Below are positions 5,735 to 12,350 of a stretch of DNA of 15,185 nt, in pieces. The notes under the pieces were generated by a model. It saw only the letters and a program-made list of their open reading frames with translations. It did not search any database and was not told where the DNA came from. Where the stretch lies: NCBI GenBank assembly GCA_964362625.1, contig CAYIFA010000021.1:1-15185 (forward strand), given 5' to 3'. Numbering within the stretch: the stretch's first letter is position 1; each line of letters begins with the position of its first letter. Origin of the DNA: CAYIFA01 sp964362625. Its GTDB lineage: Bacteria > Patescibacteriota > Minisyncoccia > 1-14-0-10-42-19. The translations under genes were made by a program, and so were the position numbers.

Positions 5735-6289
5735 ATGCCGCTATTACAGACCAAGAAAAAAGAAATTATTTTCAAAGGCAAATTCATCGACCTCTGGGGA
5801 ACAGAGTTTATGGATAAAAATGGCAATTCTCAAATATGGGAATGGATTGCAAGAAAATCAGCGGCACTGGTATTCCCCATAACCGCGAATCGCGAAGTCG
5901 TACTAGTTAAAAACTTTCGCGTTCCGTTAGAAAAATATGTGATCGAAACCCCGGCTGGGCTAATCGACAAACCGGGTGAATCTCCGCTAGACGTTGTTAA
6001 ACGAGAACTCCTTGAAGAGACCGGATACCAAGGACACAATTTTATAGCAGTTCCGCCGTGGCCGTATCGTTCAGGCAGTTCGAATGGAATGATTTACGCA
6101 TTCATAGCCACCGATGCTGTAAAAATACTTGATAACGTAACCGGAGATGCTACTGAAGACATAACAGTGGTGACGGTACCACTAATAGAGCTTGTGGACG
6201 TTTATTTTAATCCACCGCCGGGAGTTCTGTTCCAAGCCGAAATTCTCGCGATTTACATGATGGCACAACGCTTGGGTATTGTTGAATAA
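5735..6289 (+). CDS. Nudix hydrolase (ADP-ribose pyrophosphatase-like)
   Basis: This 184-residue cytosolic enzyme should cleave a nucleoside diphosphate linked to another group. The Nudix box is at residues 75-97: GLIDKPGESPLDVV followed by KRELLEETG, with the metal-binding REx2EE (Glu91, Glu94, Glu95). One extra residue lies between the first Gly and Glu compared with the strict GX5E pattern. The preceding ETPAGLID resembles ADP-ribose pyrophosphatases, but the exact substrate is not certain. The ATG at 5735 is preferred over 5684 because AAGGAAGG sits 4 bases before it, and 5684 would fall at or before the predicted transcript start. The gene ends in an intrinsic terminator and forms a single unit divergent from mutM. 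Confidence 0.88.
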   Translation: MPLLQTKKKEIIFKGKFIDLWGTEFMDKNGNSQIWEWIARKSAALVFPITANREVVLVKNFRVPLEKYVIETPAGLIDKPGESPLDVVKRELLEETGYQGHNFIAVPPWPYRSGSSNGMIYAFIATDAVKILDNVTGDATEDITVVTVPLIELVDVYFNPPPGVLFQAEILAIYMMAQRLGIVE

Positions 6290-6298
6290 GATACCGAA

Positions 6299-6329
6299 CA
6301 AAAAGATCGAGGCAACTCGGTCTTTTTTT
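6299..6329 (+). terminator. Intrinsic terminator of the Nudix gene
   Basis: AAAAGATCGAG pairs with CTCGGTCTTTT around a GCAA tetraloop (6312-6315), with one U-G pair, and the stem runs into a T-tract at 6323-6329. Confidence 0.88.
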
Positions 6330-6343
6330 ATCTATAAAGATAC

Positions 6344-6372
6344 TGGAAAATCTTTGAAAAATATAGTATAAT
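6344..6372 (+). promoter_or_regulatory. Promoter of the surface-glycan genes (leaderless geometry)
   Basis: TGGAAA (6344-6349), a 17-base spacer and a perfect TATAAT (6367-6372). The ATG of the next gene begins 7 bases after the -10 box and no SD is present, so translation probably starts from the 5' end of the mRNA. Confidence 0.65.
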
Positions 6373-6379
6373 ATTGTAA

Positions 6380-7768
6380 ATGAGAAAAAATTCTTACTTA
6401 GTATTTATAATTCTGGCCGGCGACATAATTATATTTTACGCCTCACTGGTGAGCACACTGTACTTACATTATGGCCGCGAGGGTTTTGCCGATTGGTGGG
6501 GCCTGCATAAAATCCCATTCAGTATTCTATTTGCTCTCTGGATTCTGATATTTTTTATCGCTGGGCTCTACGACCGCAGATTTTTAAAACCGGGCGCAGA
6601 GCTTTATGGCAACGTTGTAAAAACCATGATTACGTGCGCCGTAATCGGCATCGCGCTTTTCTACTCCATACCATCATTCATTATAGCTCCGAAGACGAAC
6701 CTCTTGATTCAAATAGCGGCAACCACAACCCTGATTATTGTTTGGCGGGCACTTTTATCCAGAACTATAGCCGGTTCGGCAAAAATAAAGATTATTTTCT
6801 TTGGGTATTCAAAAGAAGTTTATGACCTGATCCAAATAATTTTCTCCAATCCGCAGTTTGGATACGAACCAGTTTTGCTGGTCATAACCGAAGACAAAAA
6901 AATCACAAGTCTGCCAAAAATTCCGGTAAGGCATTTTGACCACAATCTTCCGTTTCTGGTTAAACAATATGAGGCCTCGATGGTTGTGGCTTCCAGTGAA
7001 ATTAAAAAAGACGAGACAATCGTTAAAATGCTTTATCAGATTCTGCCTCTCGGAATTTCATTTCAAGATTTCCCAGCTTTCTACGAATCAATCGTAGGTA
7101 AAATTCCTGTTTCGCTTATCAGCGAAGCGTGGTTTATCGAAAACATCGCGCAGTTGCGTGATGCCGTCTCGGACTATATCAAGCGCGCGCTCGATATAGT
7201 CCTCGCCTTTATTGCCGGCGTAGTCACTCTTTTATTTTTCCCACTATTAGCTCTGTTGATAAAAATGGAATCGGCCGGGCCGGTTTTTATAAGCCAGACC
7301 AGAACCGGCAAAAACGGAATTCCGTTTACACTCATCAAATTCCGTTCAATGATTTCGCTTTCAAAAAGCGGACTCGCCGAAACCGGAACACCGTTGTGGG
7401 CCCAAGAAATTGACAGTCGCGTAACCAAAGTTGGAAAATTCTTAAGAACGACCCACTTAGATGAGCTCCCGCAATGCTGGAACATATTAAAAAATGAACT
7501 TTCGGTTGTGGGGCCCCGTCCGGAGCGCCCACAATTCGTGGAGCATTTGCAAAAGGTAATTCCTCACTATGCCATGCGGCACCTGGCCAAACCCGGCATT
7601 ACCGGCTGGGCGCAAATAAATATGCCCGGGATGTACGCCGGATCAGTCGAAGACTCCATGGAAAAACTGCAATATGACCTGTACTACATCAAACATAAAA
7701 GCACGATGATGGACATCGAGATAATTTTAAAAACTATTTTGCTAACACTCAAACGTGTCGGGAGATAA
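6380..7768 (+). CDS. Polyprenyl-phosphate sugar-1-phosphate transferase (WbaP/CpsE-like), long form
   Basis: This 462-residue membrane enzyme should start glycan repeat-unit assembly by moving a sugar-1-phosphate from a nucleotide sugar to a polyprenyl phosphate on the inner side of the membrane. Four N-terminal helices (about 5-30, 46-63, 80-102, 107-125) are followed by a Rossmann-like regulatory domain (about 136-250, starting KIKIIFFGYSKEVYD). Then come a membrane-dipping helix (271-295) and the catalytic bacterial sugar transferase domain: FRSM, FLRTTHLDELPQCWNIL with the Asp361-Glu362 dyad, VVGPRPERP, and PGITGWAQIN. The length is typical of the family. It is first in a plus-strand cluster, overlaps the GT4 gene by 14 bases, and has its own promoter. 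Which sugar is transferred cannot be told from sequence alone. Confidence 0.93.
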   Translation: MRKNSYLVFIILAGDIIIFYASLVSTLYLHYGREGFADWWGLHKIPFSILFALWILIFFIAGLYDRRFLKPGAELYGNVVKTMITCAVIGIALFYSIPSFIIAPKTNLLIQIAATTTLIIVWRALLSRTIAGSAKIKIIFFGYSKEVYDLIQIIFSNPQFGYEPVLLVITEDKKITSLPKIPVRHFDHNLPFLVKQYEASMVVASSEIKKDETIVKMLYQILPLGISFQDFPAFYESIVGKIPVSLISEAWFIENIAQLRDAVSDYIKRALDIVLAFIAGVVTLLFFPLLALLIKMESAGPVFISQTRTGKNGIPFTLIKFRSMISLSKSGLAETGTPLWAQEIDSRVTKVGKFLRTTHLDELPQCWNILKNELSVVGPRPERPQFVEHLQKVIPHYAMRHLAKPGITGWAQINMPGMYAGSVEDSMEKLQYDLYYIKHKSTMMDIEIILKTILLTLKRVGR

Positions 7769-8927
7769 AAGGAAGAAAATCTTATTTGTCATCACCAAAT
7801 CCAACTGGGGTGGGGCCCAGCGTTATTTGTATGACTTGGCTACCCACCTCTCCGCCGAAGGAAACGATGTTTCGGTGGCAGCCGGAGAAGGCCGCCCGCA
7901 GGGCGAGCCTCGCCAACAGGCGGGTGGTGAGCTGATAAAACGGCTGAACTCGGCTGGCATTAATAAAATTTACGGCATCGACACCGGACGTAATATCGGC
8001 TTCTTTGATGCATCAAAAGTATTTTTCAAATTAATTTGGATCATCTGGCATGAACGCCCTGACGTAGTACACCTGAATAGCTCAAAGATCGGCGGCACAG
8101 GCGGCGTAGCCGCATGGCTACTGGGAGTTCCCAAAATCATCTTTACCGCGCACGGCTGGGCCTTTGATGAAGACCGTACGAGATGGCAAAAAAAATTAAT
8201 TATATTTTTTTCGTGGTTATCAACCCTATTCCACCATCAGATAATTTGCGTATCCGAACATTCTAGAAAATCGGCGGCAGCACTCGGTTCAGGGTATAAA
8301 AAATGCATAACCATCCATAACGCCATCAAAGAAATAGATTTTTATTCCCAAAAAGATGCGCGCAAATTCTTCAAAGAACAATATAAAATTGAACCCAAAC
8401 GCGACTCAGTATGGCTCGGAACCATATCCGAACTCACAAAAAACAAAGGGCTTGCATATTTAATTGACGCGCTGGCGATGTTGGAAAGTAAAAACTGGAT
8501 TTGCTTAATTATTGGTTCGGGAGAATTATACGAGCAGCTTTTTCGCCAAATCAAAGTCCGCGGCCTTAAAGATAAAGTTTTCATAATTAATCATTTGCCG
8601 CATGCCGCGCGATACCTCAAGGCATTCGATATTTTTACTTTGAGCTCGGTAAAAGAAGGTTTGCCTTACGTACTGCTCGAAGCCGGCTCGGCCGGTTTGA
8701 CCGTTGTCGCATCCGATGTCGGCGGAATTCCGGAAATAATTGAAAACGAAAAAACCGGATTGCTCACCCCGCCCAAATACCGTAAGGTCCTCGCCAATGA
8801 ACTAGAGCGTTTGATTAAAGACAAAAATCTCCGCTCCGAACTCGGTAAAAATCTGCAACAAAAAATTACTTCTGACTTTAAATTTGAAGTGATGCTGGAA
8901 CGCACCAAAGAAGTTTACGAAAAATAG
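7755..8927 (+). CDS. GT4 family glycosyltransferase
   Basis: This 390-residue GT-B enzyme probably adds a sugar to the lipid-linked glycan started by the upstream transferase, at the cytosolic membrane face. Seen: the N-terminal ILFVITKSNWGGAQRYLYDLA at 9-29, HLNSS and TAHGW at 106-135 in the acceptor half, then LGTISELTKNKG at 221-232, IIGSG at 252-256, and the EX7E motif Glu301-Glu309 in KEGLPYVLLEAGSAG followed by VVASDVGGIPEII. It starts at GTG 7755, within the end of the upstream gene and in a different frame, and has no SD, so it likely depends on coupling. Residues 47-58, RPQGEPRQQAGG, come from a palindromic insert (7892-7923) between the strand VAAGEG and the helix GELIKRL, where relatives usually have a short turn. 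Confidence 0.92.
   Translation: MSGDKRKKILFVITKSNWGGAQRYLYDLATHLSAEGNDVSVAAGEGRPQGEPRQQAGGELIKRLNSAGINKIYGIDTGRNIGFFDASKVFFKLIWIIWHERPDVVHLNSSKIGGTGGVAAWLLGVPKIIFTAHGWAFDEDRTRWQKKLIIFFSWLSTLFHHQIICVSEHSRKSAAALGSGYKKCITIHNAIKEIDFYSQKDARKFFKEQYKIEPKRDSVWLGTISELTKNKGLAYLIDALAMLESKNWICLIIGSGELYEQLFRQIKVRGLKDKVFIINHLPHAARYLKAFDIFTLSSVKEGLPYVLLEAGSAGLTVVASDVGGIPEIIENEKTGLLTPPKYRKVLANELERLIKDKNLRSELGKNLQQKITSDFKFEVMLERTKEVYEK
7892..7923. repeat. Palindromic insert in the GT4 gene
   Basis: CCGCC (7892-7896) pairs with GGCGG (7919-7923), and inside GGCGAG (7902-7907) pairs with CTCGCC (7909-7914), with balanced internal loops. It adds about 12 residues in frame to an exposed loop. Confidence 0.55.
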
Positions 8928-8942
8928 AGATTAATTTATACT
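8914..8942 (+). promoter_or_regulatory. Internal promoter before the second sugar transferase (leaderless geometry)
   Basis: TTTACG (8914-8919), a 17-base spacer and TATACT (8937-8942) overlap the end of the GT4 gene. The next ATG starts 7 bases after the -10 box, the same geometry as at 6380, and no SD is present. Confidence 0.6.
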
Positions 8943-8949
8943 GTTTAGC

Positions 8950-9615
8950 ATGAACGGAACTGGAGTTTTAGAGTTGTCCACACCAATTCAAATTCCGCTG
9001 TTTAAGCGGTTGTTCGATGTCGTTCTCTCAAGCGTCTTGCTGACTATAGCCCTGCCGGTTTTTATAACCATCGCCATTCTTATAAAAATTGAGGGGCTGT
9101 TTAATCCTGTCTCCCGCGGGCCGGTTTTTTACACCGAAGTTAGATTGAGCCGGGGACAACTGTTTTTGTTCAGGAAATTCCGGATATTCATTGTGGCAGC
9201 CTATCAGCCGATTCTCGATAGAGGCGAATTCGTAAGTACCAAGAAACTTGAAAGGACCCCCGGAACCACGACTCTAGTCGGCCGGTTTCTCAAAAAATTC
9301 TACATCGACGAACTGCCGCAGCTATGGAATGTGTTTATGGGCGACATGTCCATGGTCGGCACTCGTCCCTGGACGCCGCCAGACTATGAAAAAGAACTGG
9401 CCAAAGGAATTATCAGAAAGCAAATCCTCATTGCCGGATTGACTGGTCCGGTACAAATTCACAAGCGCGACGCTGTTCGCTTCGGAGGCGAGCATGTTTT
9501 GGATAATTTCTACATAAATTTAATGCGGACTGAGAGCGCCTTATTGATACTTCTTTACGACATTAAAATCCTGGTACTCTCGGTCTTTTTTGTTCTGCGC
9601 GGCCAGGGACTTTAG
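8950..9615 (+). CDS. Short sugar-phosphate transferase (bacterial sugar transferase family)
   Basis: This 221-residue protein holds only the catalytic part of the family: a membrane helix RLFDVVLSSVLLTIALPVF at 20-38, GPVFYTEVRLSRGQLFLFRKFR at 57-78 (an altered form of the usual QxRxG...KFRSM block), the active-site FYIDELPQLWNVFMGDMSMVG with Asp120-Glu121, and RPWTPPDYE and GLTGPVQIHKR. Some positions are altered against the long enzyme in the same cluster (GLTGPVQI instead of GITGWAQI; KFRIF instead of KFRSM), which suggests a different substrate or lower activity. It may transfer another first sugar. It has its own predicted leaderless promoter, so it can be expressed apart from the two upstream genes. 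It converges with the CAP-domain gene, 24 bases apart and with no clear terminator between. Confidence 0.88.
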   Translation: MNGTGVLELSTPIQIPLFKRLFDVVLSSVLLTIALPVFITIAILIKIEGLFNPVSRGPVFYTEVRLSRGQLFLFRKFRIFIVAAYQPILDRGEFVSTKKLERTPGTTTLVGRFLKKFYIDELPQLWNVFMGDMSMVGTRPWTPPDYEKELAKGIIRKQILIAGLTGPVQIHKRDAVRFGGEHVLDNFYINLMRTESALLILLYDIKILVLSVFFVLRGQGL

Positions 9616-9639
9616 GCTTCTCCTCACCCAAGTAAAAAA

Positions 9640-10566
9640 CTAGATTTGTCCGGGTAAGGTTAGGAGATAATAATTGGCAGCAATCAGTCCAGATATTGTA
9701 AAAATAAGGGCGAACCCGGTTAATATCAAACGCGGGTGCTGGATGCGGATCTTTATAAAAATCTTGAGAATTAAGGCGACTGTCACAATCAAGAGTGTAA
9801 ATAGGTAAATCCCGGCGGTAACATTGTTCGGCATTGAGAATATCTTACTTATCAAGTTTACTTTTGGAATCGTAATGCTCCCGGCAAATTCGCCGCTGAT
9901 GTTTTCCGACGTATGCTCTACCGGTTTTGGAGTTTCAACTGGCGGTGCCGCGTCTGAAACCGGCCCGGCCAATGCCAGTGGTCCCGTCGGCTCTGACGGA
10001 ACAAACATCGGTTTGCCAAAATGTTGAACAATAAATAAAGCGTTTCGTCCCCGGAAAACTCCTTGGGCAATTCCTATCCCTATTTCTGTAAAATTAGAGT
10101 TCAAAATATTTGCCCGGTGCGTTTCAGACGCCATCCAGGCGCGGTGCACGTCTTCGGAGTCAATGAAATGAACCGCGAGGTTTTCTCCGGCATAAAAGAA
10201 TTTGTAACCTGCCTTGCCAAACCAAACCCACGGCGATTCGCCGGTCGGGCTGTCATGCGCAAAATATCCGAACTTCGCCATATGTTCGGCTTTCATTTGC
10301 GCAGAAACGACCAGCAACGGATTTACAATAAGTTTTCCCTCGCTTATATTGTCCCTGCTGCCGTTCGCGAGATCAACTAAAACCCCGGGCAAAACAGCCG
10401 CGAGAAAATCTTTGAACTGCGGAAATACGTAAACTTGAGAGAGTAAAACAATTTCAACAAATACGACGAACGCAAGCACGCGCGCGGCATTTTTCAGCCG
10501 CAAAAAATGCGGTTTATGGTCGTTCCCTTCATGCGGGATAAACTGCTTATGAAACCAAGTCAACAT
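9640..10566 (-). CDS. Membrane-anchored CAP/SCP-domain (YkwD-like) protein
   Basis: The 308 residues form: a basic N-terminus, a membrane helix at about 28-47, a CAP domain at about 82-185, a Pro-rich linker (190-222), and two further helices at about 252-273 and 279-302. The CAP tetrad is complete: His104 (YFAHDSP), Glu128 (AGENL), Glu148 and His150 (SETHRANIL), then FTEIGIGIA and the end block FIVQHFGKP. CAP domains act outside the cell; activity in bacterial members is poorly defined. The single N-terminal helix places this one outside, tethered at both ends, which is less usual than the secreted or lipoprotein forms. There is no SD, and TATAAT lies only 4 bases before the ATG, so the transcript may be nearly leaderless. 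It is divergent from the GC-rich mini-operon. Confidence 0.88.
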   Translation of the reverse strand: MLTWFHKQFIPHEGNDHKPHFLRLKNAARVLAFVVFVEIVLLSQVYVFPQFKDFLAAVLPGVLVDLANGSRDNISEGKLIVNPLLVVSAQMKAEHMAKFGYFAHDSPTGESPWVWFGKAGYKFFYAGENLAVHFIDSEDVHRAWMASETHRANILNSNFTEIGIGIAQGVFRGRNALFIVQHFGKPMFVPSEPTGPLALAGPVSDAAPPVETPKPVEHTSENISGEFAGSITIPKVNLISKIFSMPNNVTAGIYLFTLLIVTVALILKIFIKIRIQHPRLILTGFALIFTISGLIAANYYLLTLPGQI

Positions 10567-10570
10567 ATAT

Positions 10571-10576
10571 ATTATA
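10571..10576 (-). promoter_or_regulatory. -10 box of the CAP-domain gene
   Basis: TATAAT on the minus strand is 4 bases before the ATG at 10566. No convincing -35 box is seen 16-18 bases upstream. The stretch 10577-10643 has only a pyrimidine-rich tract (CCCCC then CT repeats then T7) ahead of the divergent promoter. Confidence 0.4.
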
Positions 10577-10643
10577 ACATTACTCTATTAGAAATCTTTT
10601 TACTGCCAGCAAATACCCCCCTCTCTCTCTTTTTTTCAAACAC

Positions 10644-10672
10644 TTGACAGATTATGTATTTTTTGCTATAAT
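10644..10672 (+). promoter_or_regulatory. Perfect consensus sigma70 promoter
   Basis: TTGACA (10644-10649), a 17-base spacer and TATAAT (10667-10672) match the full consensus at both boxes with ideal spacing, the strongest promoter in the window. The predicted start is near 10679, giving about 98 bases of leader. The leader carries a small GCCC/GGGC hairpin (about 10736-10756) and the SD AAGGAAGGAG before the first ORF. Confidence 0.85.
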
Positions 10673-10776
10673 ACTAGCAGATTGGTGGATTTTTGATTCC
10701 ATCAAGAAGCAAAAGCGCAGTAAACCGACCGGATGCCCCGCCAGAGTGCTGGGGCAAGTGAAGGAAGGAGAGACGT

Positions 10777-10965
10777 ATGGTAGTCTGCCACAAGTGCAAG
10801 AGGGACCCGGCTGGAAGCCCGAAGCGGATTCCGACGTCCTATGCCCAGGCACACCTCGCCTGGCACAAGCGTGGCAAGCGCGTGCGGCGTGTGCACAAGC
10901 GCGACGCCGCAACTTCCGAGAATCTGCGTCTGTCACGAGCCCGTCGCAAGACGAACGCGCGGTAG
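10777..10965 (+). CDS. Small basic protein with possible C2H2 zinc site, unknown function
   Basis: This encodes 62 residues starting MVVCHKCKRDPAGSPKR. Cys4-x2-Cys7 and His26-x3-His30 could bind zinc, spaced by 18 residues. About a third of the protein is Arg or Lys, which fits nucleic-acid or ribosome binding; that role is only inferred. The start is supported by AAGGAAGGAG a few bases upstream and a consensus promoter. GC content and codon use (CGC, GCC, ACG, CTG) differ sharply from all neighbours. It is first of two genes; the next starts 9 bases later. I recognise no family. Overlapping frames on both strands are open because of the high GC, but only this one has SD, promoter and downstream partner. 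Confidence 0.7.
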   Translation: MVVCHKCKRDPAGSPKRIPTSYAQAHLAWHKRGKRVRRVHKRDAATSENLRLSRARRKTNAR

Positions 10966-10974
10966 GAGGACGAG

Positions 10975-11193
10975 ATGGCCAACAACCGAACCGACCGGCG
11001 AAAGATCAGACTGGACGAGGCGGAACACCGTGATGCGGCGCACGCCACCCGTACGGCGGAGGAGCAAATCCTGACTCTCGACCGCCGCCTCGGCAAGGGC
11101 CAAGGCGCTCGAAAGGAGCGGCGAAAACTGCTCCTCGATCTCGGCTGGAGCCAGCCGATGGTCGACCTCGAGTTCCCGCTACACAAGAAGTAA
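10975..11193 (+). CDS. Small charged helical protein, unknown function
   Basis: This encodes 72 residues starting MANNRTDRRKIRLDEAEHR. It is rich in Arg, Glu and Ala with no hydrophobic core until LLLDLGWSQPMVDLEFPL near the end, and looks mostly helical in the first 55 residues. LDRRLGKGQGARKERRKLL at 35-53 resembles a short motif I remember from other small uncharacterised bacterial and phage proteins; I cannot confirm this. AGGAGGA lies 6 bases before the ATG and the previous stop is 9 bases away, so the two genes form an operon closed by the terminator at 11264. GC in two 60-base blocks counted by hand here is about 62 and 70 percent, against about 45 percent in flanking genes. Confidence 0.7.
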   Translation: MANNRTDRRKIRLDEAEHRDAAHATRTAEEQILTLDRRLGKGQGARKERRKLLLDLGWSQPMVDLEFPLHKK

Positions 11194-11263
11194 GGCGCGC
11201 AAGCCGCAACCCGGCAGACGCGCCCAAGGGCCGGCCAAGCCACAAGCACGGCCGCCCTCACCC

Positions 11264-11298
11264 CCCCCGTCAATCCCACAAGGATTGCCGGGGGTTTT
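11264..11298 (+). terminator. Intrinsic terminator of the GC-rich mini-operon
   Basis: CCCCCG-T-CAATCC pairs with GGATTG-C-CGGGGG across a 5-base loop, a 12-bp stem with one internal mismatch, followed by TTTT. Between the last stop (11193) and this stem the sequence is GC-rich with no further ORF. Confidence 0.85.
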
Positions 11299-11318
11299 CA
11301 CTTGAAAAAAGGCATTGT

Positions 11319-11354
11319 AAAAGGCGTCGCCTTTAAAAAAAGGCGACGCCTTTT
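11319..11354. terminator. Bidirectional terminator-like perfect hairpin
   Basis: AAAAGGCGTCGCCTTT (11319-11334) is the exact reverse complement of 11339-11354, a 16-bp stem with a 4-base loop. It begins with A and ends with T on both strands, so it can terminate either way. It follows the previous terminator by 20 bases. Confidence 0.75.
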
Positions 11355-11403
11355 AGTGGCTGTGCATAAAATTTGGCATCCTGAATGTTATTATGTCAAT
11401 AGA

Positions 11404-11429
11404 TTGCTCTTTATGCATTTAAAGGGCAA
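11404..11429. other. Hairpin next to the terminator repeat
   Basis: TTGCTCTTTA pairs with TAAAGGGCAA (10 bp, one T-G) around TGCATT. It directly abuts the repeat at 11428. The region 11355-11403 shows nothing else I can name. Confidence 0.4.
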
Positions 11430-11463
11430 AAGAATCCCTGGTCGTAACCGGGGATTCTTTGCG
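11428..11463. repeat. Hairpin repeat, copy 1 (GAATCCC...GGGATTC)
   Basis: This 36-base element, AAAAGAATCCCTGGTCG then TAACCGGGGATTCTTTGCG, forms a stem of about 13 bp with a short loop and a T-rich end. It is identical to 12213-12248 and related to 13036-13068. It looks like an intrinsic terminator that has become a dispersed repeat. Confidence 0.85.
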
Positions 11464-11485
11464 TTTCTGCGTTGTGGATAATATA

Positions 11486-11513
11486 TTGACTTTTAAAAGA
11501 CGCTTGCTATACT
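11486..11513 (+). promoter_or_regulatory. Promoter of a probable small RNA
   Basis: TTGACT (11486-11491), a 16-base spacer and TATACT (11508-11513). The start should lie near 11520. A strong terminator follows only about 45 bases later, with no ORF between. Confidence 0.65.
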
Positions 11514-11519
11514 GGTAGT

Positions 11520-11590
11520 GTCTTTTGGTTATCCATAACCGGAAGGGTTATACATCCTAGAGCCACCCTCTTAACTGAGGGTGGTTTTGT
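11520..11590 (+). ncRNA. Probable small non-coding RNA, about 70 nt
   Basis: A promoter and a strong terminator (11563-11590) frame a segment without a plausible ORF. The body contains three copies of one 6-base theme: GGTTAT (11527-11532), ATAACC (11535-11540) and GGTTAT (11546-11551). The middle can pair with either neighbour, giving two exclusive hairpins; one has a CC-GGAA-GG tip. I match it to no family; the SRP RNA core is not present. It ends against the stop of the minus-strand NYN gene, so an antisense contact with that mRNA end is possible. Confidence 0.5.
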
Positions 11591-11592
11591 TT
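11563..11592 (+). terminator. Intrinsic terminator of the small RNA
   Basis: CCACCCTC (11563-11570) and GAGGGTGG (11577-11584) form a perfect 8-bp stem with a 6-base loop, followed by TTTTGTTT. The T-tract is on the plus strand only, showing the direction of transcription. Confidence 0.85.
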
Positions 11593-12157
11593 ACTTATCC
11601 TTTTCCCTATATTTCAAATCCTTGCCCCAAATTTCCACTAAATCTTTCAAATCAAAATAGCCGTGCCCGCCGGTCTTCAACTCATGAGATATATTGCCTT
11701 CTGTTGAAAAAACAAAAACCTTCCTGTGGTGATTTTTTAAATAATTAACTAGAGCGAGAAAATCGGCGTCACCGCTGAAAAGGGCGGCTACGCTATATCT
11801 ATTAATATTCTGAAGTGCATCAATTGTTAACTCTACATCCATGTTACCTTTTTCAATAACCGCTCCTCCGCTTCTACCAATTACGGAAATCCTTTTTAAT
11901 TCTTTCTTCCTAACAGTAAAACCGAGCCCCTTCTTCAGGTAGATATAAAATTTATGCTTCCCATCCAAATCATATTCTCTGGTGCCATCTTTCGGGTAAG
12001 CATCATAGTAAAAAACTTCAACCTTATCAACATTAAGTCTATTTTCTAAATATTTCTTCAGGACCTTATATTCAATAAATTTCTTTACTGATTTTACAGC
12101 ATTCCAAACATTAGACGCATCTATAAACGCGTACGCAACTTTTCGTGATTCGTTCAT
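11591..12157 (-). CDS. NYN-domain (LabA/DUF88-like) putative ribonuclease
   Basis: This 188-residue cytosolic protein has the PIN-like NYN fold: AYAFIDASNVW at 9-19 with Asp13, NMDVELTIDAL at 105-115 with Asp107 and Asp113, and SGDADFLALVNYL at 128-140 with Asp130 and Asp132, then KVFVFSTEGNISHEL at 146-160. The acidic residues form the metal-binding nuclease site known from NYN proteins, which act on RNA. The size is normal for a stand-alone member. The ATG at 12157 follows a TTGATA-17-TATAAT promoter with only about 6 bases of leader and no SD. Its 3' end touches the small RNA terminator on the other strand. No partner gene shows a target. Confidence 0.85.
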   Translation of the reverse strand: MNESRKVAYAFIDASNVWNAVKSVKKFIEYKVLKKYLENRLNVDKVEVFYYDAYPKDGTREYDLDGKHKFYIYLKKGLGFTVRKKELKRISVIGRSGGAVIEKGNMDVELTIDALQNINRYSVAALFSGDADFLALVNYLKNHHRKVFVFSTEGNISHELKTGGHGYFDLKDLVEIWGKDLKYREKDK

Positions 12158-12170
12158 ATTGATGATGTAA

Positions 12171-12199
12171 ATTATAAATTAAACATCACCTATTATCAA
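12171..12199 (-). promoter_or_regulatory. Promoter of the NYN-domain gene
   Basis: TTGATA (12194-12199), a 17-base spacer and perfect TATAAT (12171-12176). The ATG begins 13 bases after the -10 box, leaving a very short leader. Confidence 0.75.
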
Positions 12200-12212
12200 T
12201 TGACTGGGTCAC

Positions 12213-12248
12213 AAAAGAATCCCTGGTCGTAACCGGGGATTCTTTGCG
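12213..12248. repeat. Hairpin repeat, copy 2
   Basis: Identical over 36 bases to 11428-11463. Here it lies between the divergent NYN and amidase genes, 14 bases before the 34-bp palindrome, and with it forms a composite element that recurs after the amidase gene. Confidence 0.9.
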
Positions 12249-12262
12249 CCTATGATAGTTAC

Positions 12263-12296
12263 AACATTCTAACATTCTGCAGAATGTTAGAATGTT
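12263..12296. repeat. 34-bp perfect palindrome, copy 1
   Basis: Each arm is AACATTCTAACATTCTG, two tandem AACATTCT half-units, meeting at a central CTGCAG. The second copy at 13081 has C for T at the eighth arm base and the matching change in the other arm, so perfect symmetry is kept. Confidence 0.9.
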
Positions 12297-12337
12297 AGTT
12301 GCCGATTTAAATATTACTTTTGTAAAACCAATCGTGC

Positions 12338-12343
12338 TAAAAT
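12338..12343 (+). promoter_or_regulatory. -10 box of the amidase gene (leaderless geometry)
   Basis: TAAAAT ends 7 bases before the ATG at 12351, the same spacing as at 6380 and 8950. No good -35 box is seen, and there is no SD. Confidence 0.4.
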
Positions 12344-12350
12344 TATTTAT

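Noticed and set aside
10644..11033. Plus-strand frame of 129 codons beginning in the promoter
   Set aside because: Its start lies in the -35 box, upstream of the predicted transcript start, and it overlaps two better-supported genes.
10839..11279. Minus-strand open frame of 146 codons across the GC-rich unit
   Set aside because: High GC keeps all frames open here. The plus-strand genes have promoter, SDs and terminator, while this frame has none and reads as Arg/Ser/Cys-rich noise.
11520..11590. SRP (4.5S) RNA, suggested by the CC-GGAA-GG tip
   Set aside because: The conserved AGCAGCC side and internal loop of helix 8 are missing and the molecule is too short and wrongly paired.
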